The notes beneath the pieces are model-generated. The model saw only the letters and a program-made list of their open reading frames with translations. It had not been told where the DNA came from and made no database searches. The position numbers and the translations under genes are program-made. A DNA stretch of 64,000 nucleotides from an uncultured Eubacteriales bacterium. GTDB lineage: Bacteria; Bacillota; Clostridia; Oscillospirales; Oscillospiraceae. Where the stretch lies: positions 38,406 to 102,405 of the forward strand of contig CASDSM010000031.1 of NCBI GenBank assembly GCA_949283375.1, in the 5' to 3' direction. Of the stretch, positions 27,190 through 35,311 are shown piece by piece. Each line of letters begins with the position of its first letter. Positions within the stretch are counted from its first letter, which is position 1.

Positions 27190-27609
27190 ATGAAGAACAA
27201 ATCTGCCGGATTTTTCCTGACTGCGCTCTCCCTCCTGGCGGCGGCTGTCGGCCTGGGGGCGTACCTGGTCAACTGCGGCACGGACTACTTTATGAACCTG
27301 GGCATCAGCCCCGTGGTGGCCGGCTGCGCCGGCGCGGCGATCGCCGCCCAGCTCGTCTACCTCATCGCCGCCCAGAAGGGGCAGAAGAACTGGATGGACC
27401 TCCTCCCGGTGGCCGCCTCCGTGCTGCTGATCGTGGCGACGGTGATGCTCCTGAGCGTCCGCGTCAACGGCATCGCCTCCATCATGACCTTTGAGATGAA
27501 CGCCCAGACCCTCTCCGACCTGACCAGCGCCCTGATCGGCCTGATCGCCTGCCTGGCCGCCGCCGTGGTCAGCATCATCTCCTCCTTCTTCGACGTGGTG
27601 AAGGAATAA
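27190..27609 (+). CDS. Small four-helix membrane protein of the GH3 operon
   Basis: I do not recognise a named family. The 139 residues form about four transmembrane helices (10-27, 37-60, 70-88 and 107-130) with few charged residues between them. The gene begins 18 bases after the GH3 stop with its own GGAGG site, and a strong terminator follows, so it is the last gene of that transcript. Small membrane proteins beside membrane-anchored permuted GH3s suggest a structural partner, chaperone or anchor. That role is inference from position only. Confidence 0.75.
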   Translation: MKNKSAGFFLTALSLLAAAVGLGAYLVNCGTDYFMNLGISPVVAGCAGAAIAAQLVYLIAAQKGQKNWMDLLPVAASVLLIVATVMLLSVRVNGIASIMTFEMNAQTLSDLTSALIGLIACLAAAVVSIISSFFDVVKE

Positions 27610-27641
27610 GCGAATCACCCATTTCCCCAGCGTTCCCCAAA

Positions 27642-27690
27642 ACCGGGGCAGGCGTCTTCGCCTGCCCCGGTACAGAGTGTCAAAAAAGGT
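27642..27690 (+). terminator. Terminator of the GH3 operon
   Basis: A perfect 13-bp stem (27642-27654 with 27659-27671) has a TCTT loop. The following tract is ACAGAGTGTCAAAAAA, not T-rich, so efficiency on the plus strand is uncertain, though the stem is very strong. Confidence 0.7.
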
Positions 27691-28095
27691 CCCACCGAGT
27701 TTGGCCCGCAGGGCCAAATCAGGCTGTCAAAAAACGACGCTGAGACTTCCGCGACAGAGCCGCGGGGGTGCGGAGGAGGGGGCAAAGGGCCCCCTTCGCG
27801 TGCAATCAAAACCGTTTTTGGAACTTTGAAGAAGTTTCAAAAACGGACCCAGCGTGGCAAAAAGGCTTTTTTGACACGCTGGTTTGGCCCGCAGGGCCAA
27901 ATAGAGTGCAATTTCATTTTTGGCACGGACATGCGCCGGGCCAAAAATACTGATAGCCCGACGAGTGTGCGGATTTTTGGAACAAAAATCCGTGCGCGTG
28001 GGAGGGCTGCAAACTCCAAGCAAATGCTTGCATTTGCTTGGAAACGATTAACCTGCTTGCCCGCCCCGGTGCGCCGGAGGCGGGCAAATGGGCTG
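27678..28095. repeat. Hairpin-rich intergenic repeat cluster
   Basis: No gene is credible in 27610-28132. A 35-base unit (27700-27734), itself a hairpin TTTGGCCC-GCA-GGGCCAAA followed by ...TGTCAAAAAA, recurs inverted at 27867-27901 with 29 of 35 matches. Between and beyond them are CCGTTTTTG/CAAAAACGG (27812-27846), AGCGTG.../...CACGCT (27851-27880), GGATTTTTG/CAAAAATCC (27971-27991), a 12-bp palindromic stem (28015-28042) and TTGCCCGCC/GGCGGGCAA (28057-28087). The AT-rich runs differ from flanking genes. This looks like a decayed mosaic of short mobile or regulatory repeats. Confidence 0.65.
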
Positions 28096-28132
28096 AATCC
28101 ACACATCCGCCCGGAGAGAGGAGGACGGCACG

Positions 28133-29938
28133 ATGAGAGCAAACCGAGCCCTGGCCTGCGCCCTTCTGGCCCTCTGCCTCCTCCTCTTCACCGGCTGCGC
28201 CGGCCAGAGAGAGGCGGCAGTCCCCCTCTGCGCCCTGGTGCTGGAGGAGGGGGAGGGCTACACCGCCCGGAGCTATACCGCCCGGACCGGGGTGGGGGAA
28301 GACGCCGTCTTCCACCTCCAGGCGGCGGACGGCTATGAGATCGTGGGGACGGACTATGAGCGCTGCACTCTGGAGGAGGAGGGAGACGGGGGCGTGGTCC
28401 TCACCCTCCACAACGTCCGTTATTCCACAGCCATCGCGGTGGAGACCCGCCAGACGGGGACGCCCGTCCTCTATCACGCCAACGGCGGGGCGCGGCTGGA
28501 CGGGGGAGACCCGGAGGAGCCGGTCGCCGTCCTCACCCCGGACACCCATCTGCGCTGGAACACGGACACCGGGAGATCCCTCTTTCAGCGGCCCGGCTAC
28601 ACCCTCACCGGCTGGAACACCGCCCCGGACGGCTCCGGGACCGCCGTGGGCCTGGGAAGCCGGGTGGACCCCGTGGAGGGGCTCACCCTCTACGCCCAGT
28701 GGAGCGCGTGGACCCCGGCGGACCGCTTCACCTGGGAGGTGGCGGGAGACGGCGCGGCCATCACCGGCTATCGCGGCGGGGAGGACACGATCACCGTCCC
28801 GGCGGAGCTGGACGGTCTCCCGGTCCGGCAGATCAGGGCGGGGGCCTTCTCCGGGGCGGACTGCCGGACGGTGATCCTCCCCGACACCCTGTGGGAGGTG
28901 GAGGACGGGGCCTTTCAGGACTGCGCCCTCACCACCCTCTATCTCTCGGACAATATCCGGACCATCAGCGACTACGCCTTTCAGGGCTGCGGGAACCTCG
29001 CCACCCTCCATCTGAACGCGGTGGAGGAACCGGTGTACAGCGGCAGCTATTACAGCACCTTCGCCGACAAATATGACCGGCTGCTCTCGTTGCAAGATGA
29101 GCGCAAGCTGGTCCTCTTCTCCGGGTCCTCCACCCGCTTTGGCTATGACAGCGCCCGGCTGGAGGAGGCGCTGGGGGGTTATCAGGTGGTGAATATGGGG
29201 GTCTTTGCCTACACGAACGCCGCCCCGCAGATGGAGCTCATTCTGGACTGCATGGGAGAGGGAGACATCCTCCTCCACTCCCCGGAATTTGACGCCGCCC
29301 AGCGGCAGTTCTGCACCTCCGGCAAGCTGGACGCCCCCTTCTTCAACCTGATGGAGGCCAACTATGACATGCTCGCCCGGCTGGACCTCCGGCAGTATGG
29401 GCAGGTCTTCCTCTCCCTCTCCACCTACCTCTCCAGCCGGGAGGGGATGGAGGCCCGGGGCTATGGACGCTCTGCCGCGGACTACGATGAGGAGGGGAAC
29501 CTAGTGGACACCCCCAGCTACAACCGGTACGGGGACTACATCCTCTACCGGCCCAACAGCGAGAGCGAGGCGCCGGTCTACGGCCTGCCGGTGGAGTACA
29601 CCGTCTCCGCCTACCCGAAGGAGGGTTTTCTCGACCCGCTCAATGAGATGTACGCCCGCTTTCTGAGCCGGGGCGTCCGGGTCTACTTCACCTACGCCCC
29701 CCGGAACCGGCTGGCCATCTCGGAGGCCAGTACCCCCGAGGCCCGAGCGGAGCTGGACGCCTATCTCCGGGAGCATCTCATGGTCCCGGTGATCTCCTCT
29801 CTGGAGGACTCCCTCTGGTCGGGCGTCTACCTCTATGGGACGGACAACCACCTCTCCACCGAGGGAGTCGCCCTCCGCACGGAACAGATCATTCGGGACC
29901 TGCAGGCCCAGTGGGCCAGAGAGGAGGGGGACTCATGA
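28133..29938 (+). CDS. Lipoprotein with InlB-type repeat, leucine-rich repeats and SGNH-like domain
   Basis: The 601-residue protein has a lipobox LFTGC (C22), so it is tethered outside the membrane. An InlB/Flg_new repeat (about 120-190: YHANGG, PGYTLTGWNTAPDG, LTLYAQWS) comes first. BspA-like leucine-rich repeats follow (about 200-300: AFSGADCRTVILPDTLWEVE, AFQDC, LYLSDNIRTISDYAFQGC). The C-terminal half is SGNH-hydrolase-like, with the block-I motif LFSGSSTRFGYDS (S332/S333 region) and a late D571-N-H573-L motif resembling the DltD/AlgJ Asp-His pair. I infer an extracytoplasmic acyl transferase or esterase working with the MBOAT two genes on. It overlaps the next gene by four bases. The exact acceptor is unknown. 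Confidence 0.8.
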   Translation: MRANRALACALLALCLLLFTGCAGQREAAVPLCALVLEEGEGYTARSYTARTGVGEDAVFHLQAADGYEIVGTDYERCTLEEEGDGGVVLTLHNVRYSTAIAVETRQTGTPVLYHANGGARLDGGDPEEPVAVLTPDTHLRWNTDTGRSLFQRPGYTLTGWNTAPDGSGTAVGLGSRVDPVEGLTLYAQWSAWTPADRFTWEVAGDGAAITGYRGGEDTITVPAELDGLPVRQIRAGAFSGADCRTVILPDTLWEVEDGAFQDCALTTLYLSDNIRTISDYAFQGCGNLATLHLNAVEEPVYSGSYYSTFADKYDRLLSLQDERKLVLFSGSSTRFGYDSARLEEALGGYQVVNMGVFAYTNAAPQMELILDCMGEGDILLHSPEFDAAQRQFCTSGKLDAPFFNLMEANYDMLARLDLRQYGQVFLSLSTYLSSREGMEARGYGRSAADYDEEGNLVDTPSYNRYGDYILYRPNSESEAPVYGLPVEYTVSAYPKEGFLDPLNEMYARFLSRGVRVYFTYAPRNRLAISEASTPEARAELDAYLREHLMVPVISSLEDSLWSGVYLYGTDNHLSTEGVALRTEQIIRDLQAQWAREEGDS

Positions 29939-30177
29939 GCCGTATCCTGCTCGCCTCGCCCCTTCCGCTGGCTCTCTTTGGCCTGAGCCTGATTTGTTGC
30001 CTGCTGAGCGCCCTTCGCCCCCGGCGCCGGTGGCTGTGGGCGGCGCTCACCGCCCTTGGCACAGTGGGCGGGCTGCTCGCCGGTCTGGTGGCGGGGGCGG
30101 GGCTGGAGGACCTGCTCACCCCCCTGCTGCTCACCGCCGCCGTCAGTCTCCGGCCGCTCACGGGAAAGGAGGAGTAG
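29935..30177 (+). CDS. Small two-helix membrane protein in the MBOAT cassette
   Basis: This 80-residue protein has two hydrophobic helices (about 5-25 and 34-55) joined by RPRRRW, and a short polar end. The ATG overlaps the previous stop (ATGA) and the MBOAT gene starts five bases after its stop, so it is translated as part of the cassette. I recognise no family. DltX-like small proteins accompany MBOAT/DltD systems, which makes an accessory role plausible but unproven; there is no obvious DltX C-terminal signature. Confidence 0.65.
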   Translation: MSRILLASPLPLALFGLSLICCLLSALRPRRRWLWAALTALGTVGGLLAGLVAGAGLEDLLTPLLLTAAVSLRPLTGKEE

Positions 30178-30181
30178 CGGG

Positions 30182-31627
30182 ATGAACTTCAACACCCTGG
30201 ACTTTCTCCTCTTCTTCCCGGCGATCACCGCCCTCTATTGGCTGCTGCCCTTCCGCTTTCGCTGGGCGCTCCTGCTCGCGGGGAGCTATTTCTTCTACCT
30301 CCACTGGAACTTGCAGGCCGGCTGCCTGCTGCTGGGGACCACCCTCGTCTCCTGGCTGGCCGCCCGGGGAATCGGCAGGGCGCGGGACCGGCGGACGCGC
30401 CGGGCCTGGCTGGCCCTGGCGCTGGCCGTCTCATTGGGCTGCCTCGCCCTCTTCAAGTACGGGCGCTTTCTGGCGGAGAGTTTGGGGATGCTGGCGAAGG
30501 GGCTGGGCGGGACGGACGTCTGGACCGCGCCCGACCTCCTCCTGCCGGTGGGCATCTCCTTTTACACCTTTCAGACCCTCTCCTATGTGCTGGACGTCTA
30601 CCGGGGGGACATCCAGCCCGAGGGGCATCTGGGCTACTTCGCCCTCTTCATCTCCTTCTTCCCCCAGCTGGTGGCGGGGCCCATCGAGCGGCCGGAGAAC
30701 CTCCTGCCCCAACTGAAACGGGAGCAGCATCTCCGAAGCGGCGACCTGCTGGCCGGGCTTTGGCTGATGGCGGTGGGCTACTTCAAAAAGGTGGCGGTGG
30801 CGGACGCCCTGGCCCCGGTGGTGGACGCCGTCTATGGCAGTCCGGCCACCGCCTCCGGCCCGGCGGTGGCCCTCGCGACGCTGTGCTTTGCCCTGCAAAT
30901 TTACGGCGACTTCTCCGGCTATTCCGACATCGCCCGGGGCGCCGCCCGGATGATGGGCATCCGCCTGATGGAGAACTTCCGCCGGCCCTACGCCGCCGGC
31001 ACCATCCGGGACTTCTGGCGGCGGTGGCACATCAGCCTGACGAGCTGGTTCACCGACTACCTCTATAAGCCGCTCGGCGGCAGCCGGAGGGGGCTGGCCC
31101 GCCAGTGTGCCGTCACCCTGCTGGTCTTTCTCACGAGCGGCCTGTGGCACGGGGCGAACTGGACCTTCCTCCTCTGGGGCGGGCTCCATGGCATCTATCA
31201 GGTGGCGGGCATCCTCTGCCGGCGGGCGGGGCGCTTGCCCGTCCTGCCGGAAAACCGCTGGACCGTCCTCGTGCGCCGGGGCCGCACCTTCCTCCTCGTC
31301 ACCTTCGCCTGGATCTTCTTCCGGGCGGAGTCGGTGGAAGCGGCGGGGATGCTGCTCTCCCGTCTCTGCTCCGGCTGGACGGGAGAGGGCTGGCAATCGG
31401 CCCTGACCCAGACCGGACTGCACGCCGCCGCCGCGCGCATCGCCCTCTCCCTGCTCTGCCTGTCCCTGCTGGAGCGGACGGGGGAGGGGTACCGCCCCGG
31501 CCAGTCCCTCCGGCGGGACATCGCCTTTGCCCTCGCCCTCTTCTGCACCGTCACAGCCATTGCAGCCGCCTGGCTGGCCGCCCTATCCGCCAACGGGGAA
31601 AACGCCTTCCTCTACTTCCAATTCTGA
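30182..31627 (+). CDS. MBOAT-family membrane O-acyltransferase
   Basis: The 481-residue protein is a membrane-bound O-acyltransferase of the AlgI/DltB/PatA type, which moves acyl groups (usually acetyl) across the membrane for sugar or polymer O-acylation. It opens with MNFNTLDFLLFFPAITALYW, followed by PVGISFYTFQTLSYVLDVYRG, a DFWRRWHISLTSWFTDYLY segment and the catalytic histidine in SGLWHGANWTF. About ten to eleven membrane helices are expected. The start ATG at 30182 has AAAGGAGGAG upstream. It sits between two SGNH-like proteins, repeating the AlgI/AlgJ and DltB/DltD pairing of an MBOAT with an extracytoplasmic SGNH partner. The acceptor glycan is not shown by the sequence. Confidence 0.93.
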   Translation: MNFNTLDFLLFFPAITALYWLLPFRFRWALLLAGSYFFYLHWNLQAGCLLLGTTLVSWLAARGIGRARDRRTRRAWLALALAVSLGCLALFKYGRFLAESLGMLAKGLGGTDVWTAPDLLLPVGISFYTFQTLSYVLDVYRGDIQPEGHLGYFALFISFFPQLVAGPIERPENLLPQLKREQHLRSGDLLAGLWLMAVGYFKKVAVADALAPVVDAVYGSPATASGPAVALATLCFALQIYGDFSGYSDIARGAARMMGIRLMENFRRPYAAGTIRDFWRRWHISLTSWFTDYLYKPLGGSRRGLARQCAVTLLVFLTSGLWHGANWTFLLWGGLHGIYQVAGILCRRAGRLPVLPENRWTVLVRRGRTFLLVTFAWIFFRAESVEAAGMLLSRLCSGWTGEGWQSALTQTGLHAAAARIALSLLCLSLLERTGEGYRPGQSLRRDIAFALALFCTVTAIAAAWLAALSANGENAFLYFQF

Positions 31628-31629
31628 CC

Positions 31630-33060
31630 ATGAGACAGAGAATTTTACTCATTCTGATCACCTGCCTTCTCCTGCTCCTGGCCCCCGTCTGCCTGCTCGT
31701 CTGGGGCTTCTGCCTCCCCGCCCAGTATGAGGAGACTTTCCTGGGGGAGCTGAAATACAAGTGCCAGCGGCTGGAGGAGGCGGAGAGTCCCCGCATCGTC
31801 CTGGTCGGGGGCAGCAGCGTGGCCTTCGGGGTGGACAGCGCCCTGATGGAGGCGGAGCTCCCGGACTATCAGGTGGTGAACTTCGGCATGTACGCCGCCC
31901 TGGGGACCACCGTCATGCTCGACCTCTCGGAGGACGCCATCCGCCCGGGGGACATCGTCATTCTCCTCCCAGAGCAGCAGGAGCAGACCCTCTCCGGCTA
32001 CTTCGACGGCGGCCTGATGTGGCAGGCGCTGGACGGGGCCTTCTCCCTGCTCGGGCGGCTGGACCGGGCGCACTGGGTGGCGCTCGCGGGGAGCTTTCCC
32101 TCCTTTGCCGCCGGAAAGCTGGGCTACCTCCTCTCCGGGACGGGTCCCCAGCCCACCGGGGTCTATGCCCGGTCCTCCTTCAACGAGTGGGGGGACGTGG
32201 AGAGCCCCCTGTGCGAGCGCAACACCATGCCGGGCGGGTACGACCCGGACACCCCCATCCGCTTCCGGGCGGAGCTGGTCTCCGGGGACTTCCTCACGGC
32301 GGTGAACGACTACGCCGGGGCGCTGGAGGAGCGGGGGGCCGTCCTCTGGTACGGCTTTTGCCCGATGAACGCCCTGGCGGTGGAGGACAATGCCGATCCC
32401 GATGGCTACTGCGACTGGCTCCGGGAGGCGCTGGACTGCCCCCTTCTGGGAGACCCCCATCACAGCATTTTAGAGGCCGGATGGTTCTACGACACCAACT
32501 TCCACCTGAACGCCAGCGGGAAGACGGTCTATACCCGCCAGCTCATCCGGGACATCAAGGCCATGCTGGGCGACAGCTCCCCCACTGAGATATCCCTCCC
32601 CGACCAGCCCGCCCCGGCGGAGGCGGAGACGGCGGCGGGGGAGAGCGAAGACGCGGTCTGCTTTACCTACGACCTCCGGGACGGCCAGGCCGCCATCACC
32701 GGCCTCACCCAAGAGGGGCTGGCGCGGGAGGAGCTGACCCTTCCCACCCGCTGGGCGGACTGCCCGGTGACGGAGGTGGCGGCGTCCGCCTTCGCCGGGG
32801 CCGCCCGCCTGCGGCGGGTGACGGTGCCGGAGGGGATCGCAGTGATTCGGGACGGGGCCTTCCGCGACTGTGGCAGTCTGGAGGCCATTGTGCTGGAGGG
32901 GGAGACGCCCTCCGCCTGCCATGTGGGCGAGGGGCTGCTGGAGGGGACGGACGCCCTGATCTACGTCCCCGCCTCCGCCCTCTCCGCCTACCGGACAGAC
33001 TACTTCTGGTCGCCCCACGCCGGGCGCATCCTGCCGGACGGGACGCGGGAGGCGGAATAG
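31630..33060 (+). CDS. Membrane-anchored SGNH-like protein with C-terminal leucine-rich repeat
   Basis: The 476-residue protein begins with one transmembrane helix (5-27). An SGNH-like domain follows, with the block-I motif LVGGSSVAFGVDS (58-70, S62/S63) and a late D288...H292-L motif (YDTNFHLNASG). This matches the DltD/AlgJ-type helpers of MBOAT acyltransferases. A linker and a BspA-like leucine-rich repeat (about 370-440, AFAGAARLRRVTVPEGIAVI, AFRDCGSLEAIVL) end it. The start lies two bases after the MBOAT stop. Domain order is the reverse of the lipoprotein at 28133, which has the repeats before the SGNH part. A terminator follows, closing the cassette. Confidence 0.8.
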   Translation: MRQRILLILITCLLLLLAPVCLLVWGFCLPAQYEETFLGELKYKCQRLEEAESPRIVLVGGSSVAFGVDSALMEAELPDYQVVNFGMYAALGTTVMLDLSEDAIRPGDIVILLPEQQEQTLSGYFDGGLMWQALDGAFSLLGRLDRAHWVALAGSFPSFAAGKLGYLLSGTGPQPTGVYARSSFNEWGDVESPLCERNTMPGGYDPDTPIRFRAELVSGDFLTAVNDYAGALEERGAVLWYGFCPMNALAVEDNADPDGYCDWLREALDCPLLGDPHHSILEAGWFYDTNFHLNASGKTVYTRQLIRDIKAMLGDSSPTEISLPDQPAPAEAETAAGESEDAVCFTYDLRDGQAAITGLTQEGLAREELTLPTRWADCPVTEVAASAFAGAARLRRVTVPEGIAVIRDGAFRDCGSLEAIVLEGETPSACHVGEGLLEGTDALIYVPASALSAYRTDYFWSPHAGRILPDGTREAE

Positions 33061-33069
33061 ACGAGATAA

Positions 33070-33104
33070 CCCCCTGCCGTGCTGTTTGTACGGCAGGGGG
33101 CAAA
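33070..33104. terminator. Hairpin terminator between convergent units
   Basis: CCCCCTGCCG (33070-33079) pairs with CGGCAGGGGG (33091-33100), followed by CAAAATTGTTT. It lies between the MBOAT cassette and the femX-like gene, which converge. Confidence 0.7.
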
Positions 33105-33121
33105 ATTGTTTCAGGCCGGCT

Positions 33122-34213
33122 TTACCCCGCTCTCAGCCGCCGCAGGGCTTTTCGCCAGAGGCTGTTGACCGACAGCCCCGCCTGAAGGGCGGCGCAGGCC
33201 CCGCGGTGGAGAACGAGGGTATACTCCCCGGCAAAGGCGGTGTGCGTCCCGCCGAAGCCCTTTTTGAAGCGGTAGAGGCCGGAGAGGGGGTCGTCCGGGT
33301 CCTCCCGGCCGGGCACGCCGCGAAAGTCATACAGCCGCGCCCCGCTCTCCAGCGCCCAGCGGATCATCTCCCACTGGAGGAGGTAGTTCGGCCGGGCGCG
33401 GCGGTCCTCCTGCGCGCCGGAGGACGCCCCGTAGAGATACCACACCTTGTCCCCATAGCGCACCGCGATGCTCCCGGCAATTGCCCGGTCCCCCAGCATG
33501 GCGAGATAGAGCCGCGCGTCCGCCCCGAGGGCGCCGAGCAGCCGGGCGAAGTAGTCCCGCCCGCGGGTGAGAAAGCGGTCCCGCCGCCCCGTCTCCTCCA
33601 TCAGGCGGCAGAAGGCGTCCAGCGCCCAGTCCGGGAGCATCCCGTCTCCCGCCCAGTGTTTGACGGTGACGCCCCGGCGCTCTGCCAGACGGATCTGATA
33701 GCGGGTCTGGCGGCTGCAACCGGCGAGGAGGTCCAGCTCGCTCTTCCCCCCGAGCGTCAGGCGGAAGACATAGCGCGGCTGGATCGCCCCAAAGCCCTCC
33801 GACCGGCGGCAGGTGAAGACGAGCGCGCGCAGCGCCCGGTGCGCGTCAAGGTCCCCCTCCTCCGTGTCCGGGTCGAGGAGGAGGCAGCAGCCTCGCACCT
33901 CCTGCGCAGCGGCACGCGCGCCCTCCACCAGCGCGGCGAGCACCTGAGTGTCCCGCCGGTCGCAGACGGGTCCGCGCGGGGCGTAGAGCAGATGCCATCC
34001 GCCCGGCAGCGGCCGCAGCAGGAGGGAGAGCGCCCCACAGACCGCCCCCTCCCGCCGGACGAGCACCCCGCGCCAGTCCCACCGGTCCTTCACCAGCGCC
34101 CAGCGCGGGGACTGCATGAAGTGTCCGTTCCGGTGGCCGCGCAGGAAGGCCTCCATCTCGCCGCAGAGGGCGGCGTCCTCTTTCTGCACCAGTTGCCAGA
34201 TCAGCTCTCTCAT
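33122..34213 (-). CDS. FemX/FemAB-family peptidoglycan aminoacyltransferase
   Basis: Fem-type enzymes use aminoacyl-tRNA to add amino acids to the lipid II stem peptide, forming interpeptide bridges. The 363-residue protein has the tandem GNAT-like fold: HFMQSPRWALVKDRWDW in the first half, KSELDLLAGCSRQTRYQIRLA, then AIAGSIAVRYGDKVWYLYGAS, a LLQWEMIRWALESGARLYDF segment and the closing GLYRFKKGFGG. It lies 12 bases after the alanine-racemase-like gene in one transcript, which supports a cell-wall role, perhaps adding alanine or serine. The added residue cannot be read from sequence. Confidence 0.88.
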   Translation of the reverse strand: MRELIWQLVQKEDAALCGEMEAFLRGHRNGHFMQSPRWALVKDRWDWRGVLVRREGAVCGALSLLLRPLPGGWHLLYAPRGPVCDRRDTQVLAALVEGARAAAQEVRGCCLLLDPDTEEGDLDAHRALRALVFTCRRSEGFGAIQPRYVFRLTLGGKSELDLLAGCSRQTRYQIRLAERRGVTVKHWAGDGMLPDWALDAFCRLMEETGRRDRFLTRGRDYFARLLGALGADARLYLAMLGDRAIAGSIAVRYGDKVWYLYGASSGAQEDRRARPNYLLQWEMIRWALESGARLYDFRGVPGREDPDDPLSGLYRFKKGFGGTHTAFAGEYTLVLHRGACAALQAGLSVNSLWRKALRRLRAG

Positions 34214-34225
34214 GCCGCATCCTCC

Positions 34226-35311
34226 TCAGACAAAACGCCGCTCCGGCGGCGTGAGCATCAGGTCCACCGGCGCGCAGACGTAGTCGCCCGGCTTCAGGCA
34301 GGTCCCGCCGGCGTCCACCAACGTGAACTGGCTCCCGATCCGCCCCACCACCGGGAGCGTCTTGCCCTCCCAGCGCACCGCCGGGGGATGGAGGCAGCCG
34401 CGCAGCAGGCGGTGCAGGCAGGTGAGCAGGTCCACCGGGCGCAGCAGCTCGGGCCGGTTCATCAGGCCAAAGCCGCTGTGCCGCCCGAGGGAGAGGACGG
34501 CCACCTCTGTCTCCCGCCGCACCCGGCAGAGGGAGGCGTAGCCGGTGGTGTCCCCGGCGTGGAGGGTGCGCCGCTCCACCACCATCGCGCGGAAGACCCC
34601 CACCCGCCGCAGCGGCAGGGAAATGGTCACCGGCAGCCGCCCCACCAGGGCGGAGCCCACCCGCACCGCGTCCAGCCAGGTCTCCGGCCAGCGCAGGGCG
34701 GCGCAGGAGTTGGCGATGTGCCGCACCCCGACGGGGTACCCTTTCTCCTCCAGCGCGCGGGTGACGGAGAGAAAGCGGTCGAGCTGCCGCCGGGTGGGCC
34801 GCTCGCTCCGGGCGAAGGAGGCGGCGAAGTGGGAGAAGATGCCGGTGAAGGTGAGCCCCTCCGTCCGGTAGACCTCCTCCAGCGCGTCCATATCCCGCCA
34901 GTGGACGCCAAAGCGGCCCATCCCGGTGTCCACCGCGACGTGGACGCGCACGGTGCGCCCCGCGGCGGCCGCGGCACAGCGCCGGGCGCAGTCCGCTCCG
35001 GTCACCGTCAGGATGACCCGCGCGCGGATGAGGGCCTCCAGCGTCTCCGGGCAGGGGACGGGGGAGAGGAGCAGAATTTCCTCCTGAAAGCCGAGTCGGC
35101 GCAGGGTGAGGGCCTCCTGCGGCTCGGAGACGGCGAGGGTGCGCACCCCCGCGCTCACCCAGGCGGCGGCCGCCTCCGCCAGCGAGACGCCATAGCCGTC
35201 GCACTTGACCACGCCGATCACCGGGCGCTTTACAAACTCGGTCACCATCCGCGCGTTGTCCGCAAGGTCGGACCGGGAAATTTCCAGATAGCTCTGTGCA
35301 TAGCGGCACAT
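34226..35311 (-). CDS. Alanine racemase-family PLP enzyme
   Basis: The 361-residue protein is a fold-type III PLP racemase. The PLP lysine is K36 in GVVKCDGYGVS (usual alanine racemase VVKANAYGHG, so the ANAYGHG part is altered). HVAVDTGMGRFG, FSHFAAS and HIANSCAAL follow, with the C-terminal tyrosine region HAGDTTGYASLCRV, where the second catalytic Tyr is expected, and VGSQFTLVDAG. These changes and the partner femX suggest a cell-wall racemase; another amino acid (serine, for example) is possible. The stop lies 12 bases before femX. The SD AGAAGGGG lies inside a hairpin just before the ATG, so expression may be attenuated. Confidence 0.8.
   Translation of the reverse strand: MCRYAQSYLEISRSDLADNARMVTEFVKRPVIGVVKCDGYGVSLAEAAAAWVSAGVRTLAVSEPQEALTLRRLGFQEEILLLSPVPCPETLEALIRARVILTVTGADCARRCAAAAAGRTVRVHVAVDTGMGRFGVHWRDMDALEEVYRTEGLTFTGIFSHFAASFARSERPTRRQLDRFLSVTRALEEKGYPVGVRHIANSCAALRWPETWLDAVRVGSALVGRLPVTISLPLRRVGVFRAMVVERRTLHAGDTTGYASLCRVRRETEVAVLSLGRHSGFGLMNRPELLRPVDLLTCLHRLLRGCLHPPAVRWEGKTLPVVGRIGSQFTLVDAGGTCLKPGDYVCAPVDLMLTPPERRFV

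Noticed and set aside
24016-27717. Open frame of 1233 codons on the minus strand
   Set aside because: Antisense shadow of the GH3 gene.
27727-28023. 98-codon frame in the intergenic repeat cluster
   Set aside because: It runs across hairpins and has no ribosome site; the sequence is repeat, not gene.
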